From assembly GCA_028279375.1 (NCBI GenBank), contig JANQNW010000015.1:1-64000 (forward strand): a stretch of DNA of 64,000 nucleotides. The letters run 5' to 3'. This stretch comes from Phycisphaerales bacterium. GTDB taxonomy: Bacteria; Planctomycetota; Phycisphaerae; Phycisphaerales; UBA1924. Position numbers and translations under genes: made by a program. This document shows, in pieces, positions 19,050-28,116 of the stretch; position 1 is the stretch's first letter, and every line of letters begins with the position of its first letter. The notes beneath the pieces are model-generated. The model was not told the DNA's origin. It worked only from the letters and a program-made list of their open reading frames with translations, and did not search any database.

Positions 19050-19689
19050 CGGGGCCGGATCGCTCCATTTCCTCGCGAAGCGCTGTGCGGGCCCGGAAGA
19101 GACGGCTCTTCACCGTGCCCACGGCCACATCCAGCACCTCGGCGATCTGCTTGTAATCCAATCCCCGGACATCCCGGAGAATCAGAATCGCGCGCTGCTC
19201 GGCGTCCAGGCGGGACATCGCCCCCTCCAGACGACCGAACTGCTCCTCCTCTTCGACGCCTCCCGCAGGCCCGGGTTCCCGAATCTGTTCCCTCTGGGCC
19301 GAAAGTGAGGGGCCTTCCTCCCCCGATCCGCCCGCATCGAGGCTGGCATGCCGACGCAGGCGTTCTTTCCGGAGGTGGCTCAGGCAGAGATTCATCGTCA
19401 CCCGCGTCAGCCAGGTGCTGAAGCGGGCCCGCCCGTCAAACTGGTGCAGATTCTCGATCACCCGGAGCATGCACGCCTGCGAGAGATCGCGCGCGACCTC
19501 CCGGTCGCCCAGCATGCGCAGGCTCACCGCGAAGATCAGGCGATCATGACGCTGCAGCAACTCCCCCAGCGCTGCCTGGTCGCCCTGCTGGGCCGCCGCC
19601 ACGAGCAACTCGTCCACGCGATCGGGGTCCTGCGACTCCTCAGCAGGGTCCCCGCGCTCGGGTGGATCGATCTCATGAGGCTCGGACAT
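19042..19689 (-). CDS. ECF-type RNA polymerase sigma factor
   Basis: A 215-residue sigma-70 family member with region 2 (RHDRLIFAVSLRMLGDREVA, FSTWLTRVTMNLCLSHLRK) and region 4 (LDAEQRAILILRDVRGLDY, GTVKSRLFRARTALREE). No region 1.1 or 3, as in the ECF group. The gap between sigma-2 and sigma-4 is longer and more acidic than usual. The ATG at 19689 directly precedes the acidic leader. Paired with the overlapping anti-sigma gene; the regulon is unknown. Confidence 0.92.
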   Translation of the reverse strand: MSEPHEIDPPERGDPAEESQDPDRVDELLVAAAQQGDQAALGELLQRHDRLIFAVSLRMLGDREVARDLSQACMLRVIENLHQFDGRARFSTWLTRVTMNLCLSHLRKERLRRHASLDAGGSGEEGPSLSAQREQIREPGPAGGVEEEEQFGRLEGAMSRLDAEQRAILILRDVRGLDYKQIAEVLDVAVGTVKSRLFRARTALREEMERSGPDV

Positions 19690-19883
19690 CACGCAATCAA
19701 GAGTATCGGCTGCCGGAATCGGTCGTGACACACGCGAAGGCCGATCCCCGGCCGGATTCGGCGCGATCGGAAGGACCATGCGATACGATCGGCCGCGTCG
19801 CCTGTGCAGCGTGACAGGGGGCCTTCGCTTCCTGACCCGACACCATCAAGAAGAGGCTGGCGCGAGAGCGCCAGGATCGACAC

Positions 19884-21335
19884 GTGACGAGCGAGGATCG
19901 CTGGTCTGCCTACGAGTCGCCGCTGGCGACACGCAACGCCTCACCCGAAATGCAGCGCATCTGGTCCCCCGGACGCAAGTTCGGCGCCTGGCGTCGGCTC
20001 TGGCTCGCGCTCGCCGAGGCTGAGCAGGAACTCGGGCTCGACATCACCGACGAGCAACTTGCCGAACTTCGCGCCCATCTCGACCTGACCGATGAGGATT
20101 TTGAGCGCGCCGCCGTTCACGAGAAGGCCCTCCGCCACGACGTCATGGCCCATGTCCATGCCTACGGCGAGCGCGCCCCCTCCGCCCGCGGCATCATCCA
20201 TCTCGGCGCCACCAGCCAGTTCGTCAACTGCAACGCCGAGCTCATGCTCTTCCGAGAGGCCCTCGACCTCATCTGCGGCAAGAGCGCCCGCGCCATCGAC
20301 GCCCTCGCCGATCTCGCACGCGCCCACCGCGATCTTCCCTGCCTCGCCTTCACCCACTACCAGCCCGCCCAGCCCACGACCCTCGGCAAGCGTGCCGCCG
20401 GCTGGGCGTACGACCTCAGCCTTTGTCTCGAACGCCTCGAGCGCACACGCGATGAACTCCGCCTGCGCGGCGTCAAGGGCGCCACCGGCACGCAGGCCTC
20501 CTTCCTCAATCTCTTCGAGGGAGACGCCCGGAAGGTCGTCGCGCTGGATCGACTCGTCGGCGAAAAGCTCGGATTCCAGCCCGACCAGCGCTATCTCCTC
20601 ACCGGCCAGACCTACCCCCGCGTCGTGGACGCGTTCGTGCTCTCGGAGCTCGCGGCCGCCGCCAGCGTCATCCACAAGACCTGCAACGACATCCGCCTCC
20701 TCTGCAATCGCAAGGAAGTGGACGAGCCCTTCGGCGACCAGCAGATCGGCTCCTCGGCCATGCCCTACAAGCGCAACCCGATGCGCTGTGAACGCGCGAC
20801 CGGTCTCTGCCGCTTCGTCATGTCCCTGGCGCAGAATCCACTCAATACAGCGTCGACCCAATGGCTCGAGCGCACGCTCGATGATTCCGCCAATCGCAGG
20901 CTGAGCCTGCCGGAGTCATTCCTCGCCTTCGACGGCGCCATCGATCTGCTGCACAACGTTGCCTCCGGCCTCGTCGTCCACGAAGCCACGGTCCGCTCGA
21001 ACCTCATGGCCGAGTTGCCCTTCATGGCGTCAGAGAACCTCATGATGGAGGCGGTCAAGCTCGGGCGAGATCGCCAGGAGGCGCACGAAGCGATCCGGCG
21101 CCACGCCCAGGCCGCGGGTCTGGTCGTCAAGGATCAGGGTCTGCCCAACGATCTCATCGATCGCCTGCGCGCCGAGCCCCTGCTCGATGGCGTCGATCTC
21201 GAGTCCATGCTCGACCCGGCGGCCTACGTCGGCCTCGCCCCGGCCCAGGTCGATGAGTTCCTCGAGAAGATCGCCGAACCCCTCCGCCAGCGCTACGCCG
21301 GCCAGCTCGCCCCCGCGCGCGAGCCGAACGTCTAG
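19884..21335 (+). CDS. purB: Adenylosuccinate lyase
   Basis: Cleaves SAICAR and adenylosuccinate in purine synthesis (cytoplasmic homotetramer). The 483 residues carry the fumarase-superfamily signature GSSAMPYKRNPMRCE and the substrate motifs HLGATSQFVNCNAE and THYQPAQPTTLGKRAAGW. The length and these motifs look closer to the eukaryotic-type enzyme than to E. coli PurB. The start is a GTG with AGGA nine bases upstream. It is monocistronic, divergent from the sigma gene. Confidence 0.95.
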   Translation: MTSEDRWSAYESPLATRNASPEMQRIWSPGRKFGAWRRLWLALAEAEQELGLDITDEQLAELRAHLDLTDEDFERAAVHEKALRHDVMAHVHAYGERAPSARGIIHLGATSQFVNCNAELMLFREALDLICGKSARAIDALADLARAHRDLPCLAFTHYQPAQPTTLGKRAAGWAYDLSLCLERLERTRDELRLRGVKGATGTQASFLNLFEGDARKVVALDRLVGEKLGFQPDQRYLLTGQTYPRVVDAFVLSELAAAASVIHKTCNDIRLLCNRKEVDEPFGDQQIGSSAMPYKRNPMRCERATGLCRFVMSLAQNPLNTASTQWLERTLDDSANRRLSLPESFLAFDGAIDLLHNVASGLVVHEATVRSNLMAELPFMASENLMMEAVKLGRDRQEAHEAIRRHAQAAGLVVKDQGLPNDLIDRLRAEPLLDGVDLESMLDPAAYVGLAPAQVDEFLEKIAEPLRQRYAGQLAPAREPNV

Positions 21336-21895
21336 CTCAAAACGAAAAGGCCGCCCGCAGCTGTCTCCAGCGGTCGGGCGGCTTGGCGGTCACTCGCTGC
21401 ACCTCGGTGCAAGTCTTTTGGAGTGGGGTGGCTGTCCCTCTTACTTGTCCGCAAACAGAGGCGGACGACACAACGCCCCAGACCTCTGATGCAACCGTGA
21501 CCGAAAACGGCGCGCCTCGCTTTCACGAGACGGCCGTTCGCTTTCGCGAAGGAGTGCGTTGTGCGCAGAGTGAAGATGACGGCGACACTTCTGCCTGCGC
21601 AACGGCTCCATCCCGCATTCGCCTCAAGCGCGCGATGCAGGAACCGCAGGAAACCGATCGTCCGACTGACGACGAACCCCGTGCGCAGGATGGTGGTAGG
21701 AGTGGCGCGCAACGAAAGCCCGGTGTCATCCGAACAATCTTGATTGTCTATCTCGTTCTGCGGCGCCCTGTGCAAAGACTCCGGCCGAGATCCAAGCATC
21801 CTAGTGGGGACGCGTGCGCTCGCAAGAGGTATTTACCCTTTTTTTGTGGGTTTTCGGTCGTTCCCCGGAACAGCGATCAAAGCGCGTAGCGCAAG
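21336..21895. other. Gene-free stretch
   Basis: About 560 bases between convergent purB and the SPOR lipoprotein gene. It starts with a hairpin just after purB (21350-21382). Beyond that I see no coding region with a start and plausible composition, and no known RNA family. Near 21833-21850 there is a poly-T run flanked by short ACCC/GGGT arms, too weak to call. Confidence 0.4.
21350..21382 (+). terminator. Hairpin after purB
   Basis: GCCGCCCG (21350-21357) pairs with CGGGCGGC (21375-21382), with a further short CAG/CTG stem inside, 15 bases after the purB stop. No T-tract follows, so it is a weak terminator or an mRNA 3'-end stabiliser. Confidence 0.5.
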
Positions 21896-22783
21896 TCAGG
21901 GAATCTGAACGAGTTGGCTCGGCTGCAATCGTGTGCGTCCGCCCGGCATCGTTTCACGCAGACCCATGCCGTTGAGCAGGTTGTTCGGATGACGCTGCTG
22001 CGCCGCTAACAGCTCCGGACTCATCTCGCCTGTCTCGATGTTGAAGTCGCCATCGTTGAAGACGCCGATCGTCACCATGCTGCGCGTCGGGCCGTGGTAG
22101 TAGAAGGCGAGCTCCCCGTCGCGCCGCAGCGCCACCGCCGCCTCCTCAGCCGAGCGCGCCGCCTCCCTCGCATCCGGACTCTCATACACCCCCACCTGCA
22201 GCGTGTAGCGAGCCGAGGAGCCGAAGCGCTCCCGCACCGTCGCCAGGTTCAGTTCCGGAATCGAACCCCGCCCGATGGCCGTCGAGTTCGGCGAGAGGAA
22301 CGAGCGCTGGAAGAGATTCCGCCCCTGCATTTGCGTCGTCCGGACCCGCTCAAGATCCCGCACCGCCCGGGGCTCGTCATAAGCGTCGTAGCCCCCGTAG
22401 GCGACGATCACGCCCCGCGGGCGTTCCGCGACGTAGGCGTCCCGGAGGTTCGTGCTCTGCTGCACCTGGATGAGGAAGGCCTGGGCGCGCTCGAAGGCGC
22501 TGTCGCCGCCGAAGCTGGCGAGCACGATCGTCCAGCGCCCGCCGCGCCGCCCGGGCTCCAGCGCCCCGCCGCCGGCGTCGCGCCCAAAGACCTCGCGTCC
22601 CTCATCGCGCAGATCCTGCGCGCTGCGTCGACCCGAATCCGACCCTGAGGCACAGGAAACGAGGAGGACGCACGCCGTCATCACCAGCGATGAGATGAAC
22701 GCGCGCCGGGCCCCGGCCAGAATCCCCGGAGAAGGGGAGATGAATGGGATCGGTCTGCGCTCGTGAATTGGCGTGTAAGTCAT
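21896..22783 (-). CDS. Lipoprotein with two SPOR-like domains
   Basis: A 295-residue lipoprotein: a signal peptide with lipobox VSCASG is followed by an Arg/Gly-rich linker. Two alpha/beta units resemble the SPOR fold: WTIVLASFGGDSAFERAQAF at about 85-150 and YTLQVGVYESPDAREAARSA at about 190-250. SPOR domains bind denuded peptidoglycan glycans, so a periplasmic peptidoglycan-associated role is likely. The second repeat matches best; the first is divergent. The ATG at 22783 has GGAGAG six bases upstream. Confidence 0.65.
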   Translation of the reverse strand: MTYTPIHERRPIPFISPSPGILAGARRAFISSLVMTACVLLVSCASGSDSGRRSAQDLRDEGREVFGRDAGGGALEPGRRGGRWTIVLASFGGDSAFERAQAFLIQVQQSTNLRDAYVAERPRGVIVAYGGYDAYDEPRAVRDLERVRTTQMQGRNLFQRSFLSPNSTAIGRGSIPELNLATVRERFGSSARYTLQVGVYESPDAREAARSAEEAAVALRRDGELAFYYHGPTRSMVTIGVFNDGDFNIETGEMSPELLAAQQRHPNNLLNGMGLRETMPGGRTRLQPSQLVQIP

Positions 22784-23029
22784 TGCTCTCCATGCGCTTG
22801 CATGCGGGGGTCGCGGAATTCCAAAGGTTCAAGCGTTTGCGCGCGTGCCGTCGATATTCTTGGTGTGCCCGCCAGTCCCTGCAAGGGGCAGGTGATTCGA
22901 GGGGTTTCGAAGACCGGGTGGCGGACACTGGTGCTGCGTAATTCGAAGACCGTGCGACGGGTGCGTCCAGGGCTGACGTCGTTGCTGTGACCTCCTCACC
23001 CCGACTCTGTAACTGTGGAGTTTGGCGTC

Positions 23030-23323
23030 ATGTCAGATATCACACCTATCCCTTCCTCCAATCGACTCGCCCCTCCGGGCAGGGATCCGGTTCGTCTCGA
23101 TGCGTCTGAGACGGGCCATGTCAATGGACAAGCCAAGACGGAGACCGATCAGTTGGACCTCTCTGAACTCGCCCTTCTTCGCAGCAGACTCAAGGACCTC
23201 CCTGAGGTGCGCGCCGAGCTCATCGAGCGCGCCCGCCAGGGGCTGACCGACGGCGCCTACGACACCCCTGAGGTGCTCGACAAGGCCATCGACGGCCTGC
23301 TGGGCGAGGTCGACACACTCTGA
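23030..23323 (+). CDS. FlgM-like anti-sigma-28 protein
   Basis: 97 residues with the layout of FlgM: an unstructured N-terminal half and a helical C-terminal half (LDLSELALLRSRLKDLPEVR, then ELIERARQGLTDGAYDTPEV) matching the sigma-28-binding region. In flagellated bacteria FlgM holds FliA until the hook is complete and is then exported. No fliA or flagellar operon is visible here, so the partner must lie elsewhere. The ATG at 23030 has GGAG upstream; a strong terminator follows. Confidence 0.75.
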   Translation: MSDITPIPSSNRLAPPGRDPVRLDASETGHVNGQAKTETDQLDLSELALLRSRLKDLPEVRAELIERARQGLTDGAYDTPEVLDKAIDGLLGEVDTL

Positions 23324-23371
23324 TCCGGCGCCGGCCTCGCGCCGGTTCGACATCACAAATCAAAAAGGACC

Positions 23372-23410
23372 GAGGCCCCCTCCGCAACAAAGGGGGCCTC
23401 GTCTATTTTT
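23372..23410 (+). terminator. Intrinsic terminator of the FlgM-like gene
   Basis: GAGGCCCCCT (23372-23381) pairs perfectly with AGGGGGCCTC (23391-23400), loop of 9, followed by GTCTATTTTT. Confidence 0.9.
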
Positions 23411-23510
23411 AGTGCTTGGATTGTGCGTGTGAGTGTCGGGGCCACATCACACACGTCTCTTTCGAGACGTCAAGAGTCTTGGATTCATCGTCGAATCCGA
23501 ATTCGAGGAT

Positions 23511-23864
23511 CTAGCCTCGCTTTCGTCGTCCGACGGCCGCCAGAAAGGCGGCGCCTGCGAGAGCCGCGGAGCCGGGTCCGGGCAGCGCCGTCGCCGCCTG
23601 AACCTTGTCGCTCAGCGCGACATCCGTCTCCCTGGAGATCTGCTGAGACCGAGTCTGCTCCCGCATCTGAACCCAGGCGAAGTCCGAACGCGTCTGAACA
23701 GACTGCGTTTCGTTCCAGCTCAGGATTCCGACCTGGTGAGCGACCGGCCCAAGCGATTTGCTCAGGGGGCTCGAAAGATCAAATTCAAACGTGGGTCCCG
23801 CGCGAGCCATGGGAGCCGCCATGGCGACACCCGCGATTGCGCAGAACAGAGTCCTGCAGTGCAT
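23511..23864 (-). CDS. Small exported protein with PEP-CTERM-like anchor
   Basis: 117 residues: signal peptide (MHCRTLFCAIAGVAMAAPMARA), a short mature domain rich in Ser/Gln, and a C-terminal LPGPGSAALAGAAFLAAVGR followed by a basic tail. That is the Pro-Gly-Ser + hydrophobic + Arg/Lys pattern of exosortase-type sorting signals. GGGAGGAG lies ideally upstream of the ATG. No function can be assigned to the mature part. Confidence 0.75.
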   Translation of the reverse strand: MHCRTLFCAIAGVAMAAPMARAGPTFEFDLSSPLSKSLGPVAHQVGILSWNETQSVQTRSDFAWVQMREQTRSQQISRETDVALSDKVQAATALPGPGSAALAGAAFLAAVGRRKRG

Positions 23865-24468
23865 AGTCAACTCCTCCCGATCAGACCAACAGCCCGACAC
23901 CGGAGCACGGCCCCGAGCCTGAATCCGACCCTCGTGAAATGTCCATGCATCAAGTAGGAGCTTGATGCGGCACAGGCCTTCTCCCGCGACACGTCAATGA
24001 AGACGGGAGAACGCATTCAATACACCAACGCCTGTTCCTGCGACCATCGGCCTGAGCGCGCTCACGTCAACAAGCGCACACGAAACCGCCGGGCATCTCC
24101 TCGGACGAGTCCATACGGACACCGCAGAGACAAGCGGAAAACCCAGATTTCGTCAGGCTGAAGATTCCGGACGACGGTCTTACTCAAGGACCGGCTCGTC
24201 CCTCTCCAAACCCCTGCTTCCCCTAATGCTTCGTACTCAACTCCGTCCAGCAGTGCGTGCTGACAACCCTTCTGTGCTGAACGGCCCCCGTTTTACTCCG
24301 TATCCGGACGTTGGGCAAACCAATTCCAAGGGATTTTCGAGACACGTCGGCCTCCCCGAGCGATCCCCCGCGCGCACGAAAAACGCCCCGGAAATCCGCT
24401 ATTCCGGGGCGCTGACCCAGGCGTTTGTCGCCCGTTCAATCGGGTCTCGAAGAGGCCCGTGCGCTCGC
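23865..24468. other. Gene-free stretch with two leader hairpins
   Basis: No coding region. Upstream of the small PEP-CTERM-like gene there are two perfect 8-bp inverted repeats: GCATCAAG/CTTGATGC (23947-23968) and TTCTCCCG/CGGGAGAA (23979-24011). The right end holds the minus-strand terminator of the VIT/VWA operon at 24379-24411. The rest is unremarkable. Confidence 0.5.
24379..24411 (-). terminator. Intrinsic terminator of the VIT/VWA operon
   Basis: On the minus strand CGCCCCGGAA (24411-24402) pairs perfectly with TTCCGGGGCG (24393-24384), loop of 8, followed by TTTTT (24383-24379). It lies 58 bases after the stop of the VIT/VWA gene. Confidence 0.9.
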
Positions 24469-26949
24469 CTATCTGCCCACCGTTGTCGAGTACTTCACGC
24501 CCTCAGGCACGTGCACCGGCTGCTGTACGCTGACGCCATACGCGCCCTCCGTCTGCGACAGCGAGTCGACCGCGACGAACGCCGTGTACGCGCTCACCAG
24601 GCCGAACTGAAGAGCCGTCTGCTCGATCGCCATCGGAATGCGCGCTGCCTCCGCCGGGTCCACGCTCATCGCGTACGTCGCCTCGTCGGCGAGATCTGCG
24701 ATCTTCGTGCGCGCCCACACGTTCGGGATGCCCTTGTGTCGTCCCTCGCACTCGCGCGGATCGACCTCGATCAGCACGTCGCGGAACTCGCCCCCGGCGC
24801 GACCGCGCAGGCGGATCGTCGTCGGCTCATTCCCGTTGAATCGCCCCGTGAGCATGATCGGGCGATCGACGAAGAGATCCGGCGTGCGGCGCGGATACAC
24901 ATCCGTCACCTCCATCGAGCCCCAGTCCACGTACAGGTTCGATAGCGCCGGATGGCTGATGCGATCAAAGAAGAGATCCATCACCTCGCCGGCGTTGTCA
25001 TTCAGACCCACATACGCCACGGCGCCCATGCCCAGCTTCGCCATCCGGTTCATCAGGAAGCGATTCGGCGATGAGCCCACGCCGAAGCTGAAGATGCGCG
25101 ATTCGCCGAGCTTCTCGTGCACCGCCCCGAGAATCTGCGCCTCGTTGCCGATGTAGCCATCCGTCATGAAGCAGACGAATCGCAGACGGCGCTCGTCGTG
25201 CGGGAAGTCGAGAGCCGCCCTGATGCCCTCGATCATCATGGTCCCGCCCGAGCCACTGAGCCCGTCGAGATAGCTGAGCCCGCGCTCCACGTTCTGCGCC
25301 GTGGCGAGCACCGGCGACGGGCCCAGCTGGCTGGCGTTATTCGAGAAGCGGATGATCTGGAACGTGTCATCCGGACGCAGCTTCTTCATCGCACGGCTGA
25401 TCGCCGTCTTCGCCTTCTTGATCGGCGCGCCATTCATGCTGCCCGAGCAGTCGAGGACGAAGATCATCTCCATCGGCGCCCGCTCCAGCGACTCGAGCTC
25501 GGCAGGGGGATACGCCAGGAGCGTGAAGAACCCGCCGCGCTCGTCGCGATGCGTCATCAAAGCCGTCTTCACGCGCTCGCCCGCCACGCGATAGCGAAGC
25601 ACGAAGTCCTTGTTCGGAATCGAATCGAGGCGCGACAGCTTCACCACGGCCCGCGTCGAGTCGATCGTCTCAGTCTCGATCGCGTGCGAAGGACTGTGGA
25701 TGTGCTCGATCTCGACGCCGGCGTCGATATTCAGTGTCAGACCGATGTCATGACCCGTGCGCTCAGCAGGGCGCAGGTACTGCACCTGCGTCGATCCCGC
25801 CGGCGCCGGATGCCCGCCACGCGGCGACGCGATGACCGGATCCGCCGACCCCGCCGGATTGAATCGCGGCCCAACGACCATCGGGAAGACGAACTCGTAG
25901 CCGCCGCGCGCGTACGCCAGCGTGTTGAAATACGTGATGTCGATATCGATCGACTTCTTCGGCTCGATGTTGGCGACCTTCTGCGTGAAGATGTTCGCCC
26001 GCTCCTGCGTCAGCAGGCTCGCGTGATGCCCCTGGCTCTTCGCGGCTTCGTAGATCCGCTCCGCTTCCTTGCGCTCGCGCACAACGCCACGGATCTTCCG
26101 GTCGCCGACGGTCATGACGAACTCGCTCACCGCCGCATTCTGCGGCAGCGGGAAGACGTACACCGCCTCGATCTTCACATCGAAGGGATTCTCATACTGC
26201 TGCTGCACATTGACGGCGGAGATGTATCCGCTCATGGAAGCGGAGACCTCGGTGTGCTTCAGAGGCGCCGCGACCGGCGTTTCGATGCTGGGCCGAATGC
26301 ACATGAGCGCCCCGGCGCCCGGAACCGCGTCCTCGGCGCCAACACGACGCTCGCGCTCGGCGTCCACGTCGGATGACTTGCTGATGACCCAGAGTTCTTC
26401 GTCAGGGTCGAGACGGGCGATGACCTTGATCGAATCCCTGGACGCTGGGAAGGCTGGCCGAGATGCTCGCGGGCGGACCGGAGCATTGACAACATTCCCA
26501 TTGGCGTCGACAGAGACCGTTCCGATCAACCCTGAATCCGGAGTGACTGAGTTGGCGAAGTTGACCTGCCCCTGGCTGAGTTTGCTCCGCTCGTCCTGCG
26601 CGTTGATCTCCACGTCGCGCTTGCGCTCGAGATACTTCGTTCTGAAGTCGATTCCGGGCTCTCGCCTCGTCTGGAATGAACTCTCGTAATCATCTTCTTC
26701 TGCAGCCTGCCTGAATGCCTCTTCGGCGATCGCAACTGATGGATCGAAGCGCACTTCACCCGCTTCGCCGCCGACGCGCCCGTCAGCATCGGCGGTAACG
26801 CCCCCCTCACCGGCAGGTGCGTGCACGGTGCTCGATTCGCTCATGTGCCCATAGTTCGACCCGCCGCAGCCGACCACGATCGCCGACAGCGTCACGCCCA
26901 GCGCGAGGATCAGAGAACCCGCGATCGCGAACTTCGTTGCTCTCATCAT
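24469..26949 (-). CDS. VIT and VWA domain lipoprotein
   Basis: 826 residues. Signal peptide with lipobox VVGC (Cys28), a charged spacer, a VIT (vault inter-alpha-trypsin) domain at about 225-355 (containing YENPFDVKIEAVYVFPLPQN and EAERIYEAAKSQGH), and a VWA domain at about 493-670. The VWA has an intact metal-binding MIDAS (DCSGSM at 500-505). The architecture matches the inter-alpha-trypsin-like family that includes marine sortase target proteins. It would be an outer-membrane or periplasmic adhesion or protein-interaction module. The ATG overlaps the preceding stop by 4 bp, so it is the last gene of the sigma operon. Confidence 0.88.
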   Translation of the reverse strand: MMRATKFAIAGSLILALGVTLSAIVVGCGGSNYGHMSESSTVHAPAGEGGVTADADGRVGGEAGEVRFDPSVAIAEEAFRQAAEEDDYESSFQTRREPGIDFRTKYLERKRDVEINAQDERSKLSQGQVNFANSVTPDSGLIGTVSVDANGNVVNAPVRPRASRPAFPASRDSIKVIARLDPDEELWVISKSSDVDAERERRVGAEDAVPGAGALMCIRPSIETPVAAPLKHTEVSASMSGYISAVNVQQQYENPFDVKIEAVYVFPLPQNAAVSEFVMTVGDRKIRGVVRERKEAERIYEAAKSQGHHASLLTQERANIFTQKVANIEPKKSIDIDITYFNTLAYARGGYEFVFPMVVGPRFNPAGSADPVIASPRGGHPAPAGSTQVQYLRPAERTGHDIGLTLNIDAGVEIEHIHSPSHAIETETIDSTRAVVKLSRLDSIPNKDFVLRYRVAGERVKTALMTHRDERGGFFTLLAYPPAELESLERAPMEMIFVLDCSGSMNGAPIKKAKTAISRAMKKLRPDDTFQIIRFSNNASQLGPSPVLATAQNVERGLSYLDGLSGSGGTMMIEGIRAALDFPHDERRLRFVCFMTDGYIGNEAQILGAVHEKLGESRIFSFGVGSSPNRFLMNRMAKLGMGAVAYVGLNDNAGEVMDLFFDRISHPALSNLYVDWGSMEVTDVYPRRTPDLFVDRPIMLTGRFNGNEPTTIRLRGRAGGEFRDVLIEVDPRECEGRHKGIPNVWARTKIADLADEATYAMSVDPAEAARIPMAIEQTALQFGLVSAYTAFVAVDSLSQTEGAYGVSVQQPVHVPEGVKYSTTVGR

Positions 26950-27461
26950 TGATCAGTCCCCTCGGATTGTTCCTTTGTGACTCGTTCCGTTGATGCCTGC
27001 GCTCGTATTGGTTTGCCGCCGCGATCGGCCGCGGCTTCGATCTTCAGTTCATATGCCGGCTCGCCCGCGCCCTCGAGCATCACATGCACGCGCGCCACGC
27101 GCGTCCTGCCCGCAGGAAGATCCGCAGCTGTGCTGAACGCTGCGACGATCACACGCCCGCCCTGCAGCGCTTCCGGGTCGTAGTAGGGGGCATCACCGAA
27201 CGCAGGATGATCACCACCCTCAAGTCCGACGATCTTCACGAACGCCGTGCCTACTCTCGCTTCCTTGCGCTCGATGCCCTTCAACTCGACTTGGTAGGCG
27301 CCAAGTGAGGCGTCGCCCGCGTCGACGAAGATGTCCACCGCTTCAAAACGTGGCTCGCCCGCGAATGCGAATGTCGCGCGCGCCTCGTCGCGCTCTTGGG
27401 TGTCACCAGCGCCGGGTCCTGCCGCGAGGATCGAGACCAAGAGAATCAGCAGGAACTTCAT
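26946..27461 (-). CDS. Secreted cohesin-like protein, unknown
   Basis: 171 residues with a clear signal peptide (MKFLLILLVSILAAGPGAG). The mature part is predicted all-beta, with FEAVDIFVDAGDASLGAYQV, IVGLEGGDHPAF, PYYDPEAL, RVIVAAFSTAADLPAG and TRVARVHVMLEG. The strand order and VDIFVD...AYQVEL opening resemble cohesin-type modules, but I cannot confirm the family. GGAGGT lies eight bases before the ATG. It overlaps both neighbours by 4 bp. The position next to a dockerin-bearing anti-sigma makes a binding partner role plausible. Confidence 0.6.
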   Translation of the reverse strand: MKFLLILLVSILAAGPGAGDTQERDEARATFAFAGEPRFEAVDIFVDAGDASLGAYQVELKGIERKEARVGTAFVKIVGLEGGDHPAFGDAPYYDPEALQGGRVIVAAFSTAADLPAGRTRVARVHVMLEGAGEPAYELKIEAAADRGGKPIRAQASTERVTKEQSEGTDQ

Positions 27462-28027
27462 TGCAGCGACCTCCGGCTCAGACTCACCGCCGCGTTGGCG
27501 ATCAGATCCACATCCGTCATCGACACGCTGCCGTCGCCCGTCATGTCCCACGCCGGGTCGAGCGACTCGCCGCTCTCGACGGCTCGCGCCACGAGAAACG
27601 CATCCAGAATGTTCACCTGCCCGTCGCCATCCACGTCTTCCTTCACCGACGCGACCATGGCGTCAGATTCAGCGAGCATGCTCGGCGCATCGAGCGCCTG
27701 GAATGCGCTGCGCTGACGCATATCCCCGGAAGCCAGTTGATCAGCAGTGTTCGGTGGCGGCGGCGCCTGCGGCGTCGGCTGACCCTGCAGCCACACGATG
27801 AGCGTGAGCCCGGCCGCGGCCGCCGTGATGCCGGTCGTCCACCAGATTCGCTTCGCTGAGCGCCATGGAATCGGCGCCGGCGCTTCATGCAGAGAATCGA
27901 GAATCGCGCGATCGACGGCCTCCGGAATCCGCAGATCGTCCTGGTACAGACGCTTCAGATCCGAGATCAGCGCCTCCGGCGCCTCGCCGGAATCGAAGTC
28001 GGTCGGGTTGTTCGTGTCGTCGCGCAT
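27458..28027 (-). CDS. Membrane protein with extracytoplasmic dockerin pair, probable anti-sigma factor
   Basis: 189 residues. An N-terminal cytoplasmic head of about 60 residues (PEALISDLKRLYQDDLRIPE) and one membrane segment at about 63-83 (IWWTTGITAAAAGLTLIVWL) lead to a Pro-rich linker. Two dockerin-type calcium loops follow (DVDGDGQVNILDAFLVAR and DMTGDGSVSMTDVDLIAN). Lying directly behind an ECF sigma gene with matching topology, it is most likely the cognate anti-sigma, with the dockerin as outside sensor. The gap to the sigma gene is 89 bp. The anti-sigma role is inference. Confidence 0.7.
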   Translation of the reverse strand: MRDDTNNPTDFDSGEAPEALISDLKRLYQDDLRIPEAVDRAILDSLHEAPAPIPWRSAKRIWWTTGITAAAAGLTLIVWLQGQPTPQAPPPPNTADQLASGDMRQRSAFQALDAPSMLAESDAMVASVKEDVDGDGQVNILDAFLVARAVESGESLDPAWDMTGDGSVSMTDVDLIANAAVSLSRRSLQ

Positions 28028-28116
28028 GGGTGCGTTCTCTGGGGGTGAAGTGCGCCGGGTTCAGCAGGGGTTCACGCGATTTCGAAAAAGAAGCCCGGGC
28101 GGCAAGGGAGGCGGGA

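Noticed and set aside
21332..21799. Minus-strand open frame downstream of purB
   Set aside because: Begins in non-coding DNA, overlaps the purB stop hairpin, no recognisable domain or ribosome site.
22820..22860. Sigma-28-type promoter (CAAAGGTT...GTCGATAT) before the FlgM-like gene
   Set aside because: The spacing between the two halves is about 20 bases instead of about 11, and the -10 match is poor.
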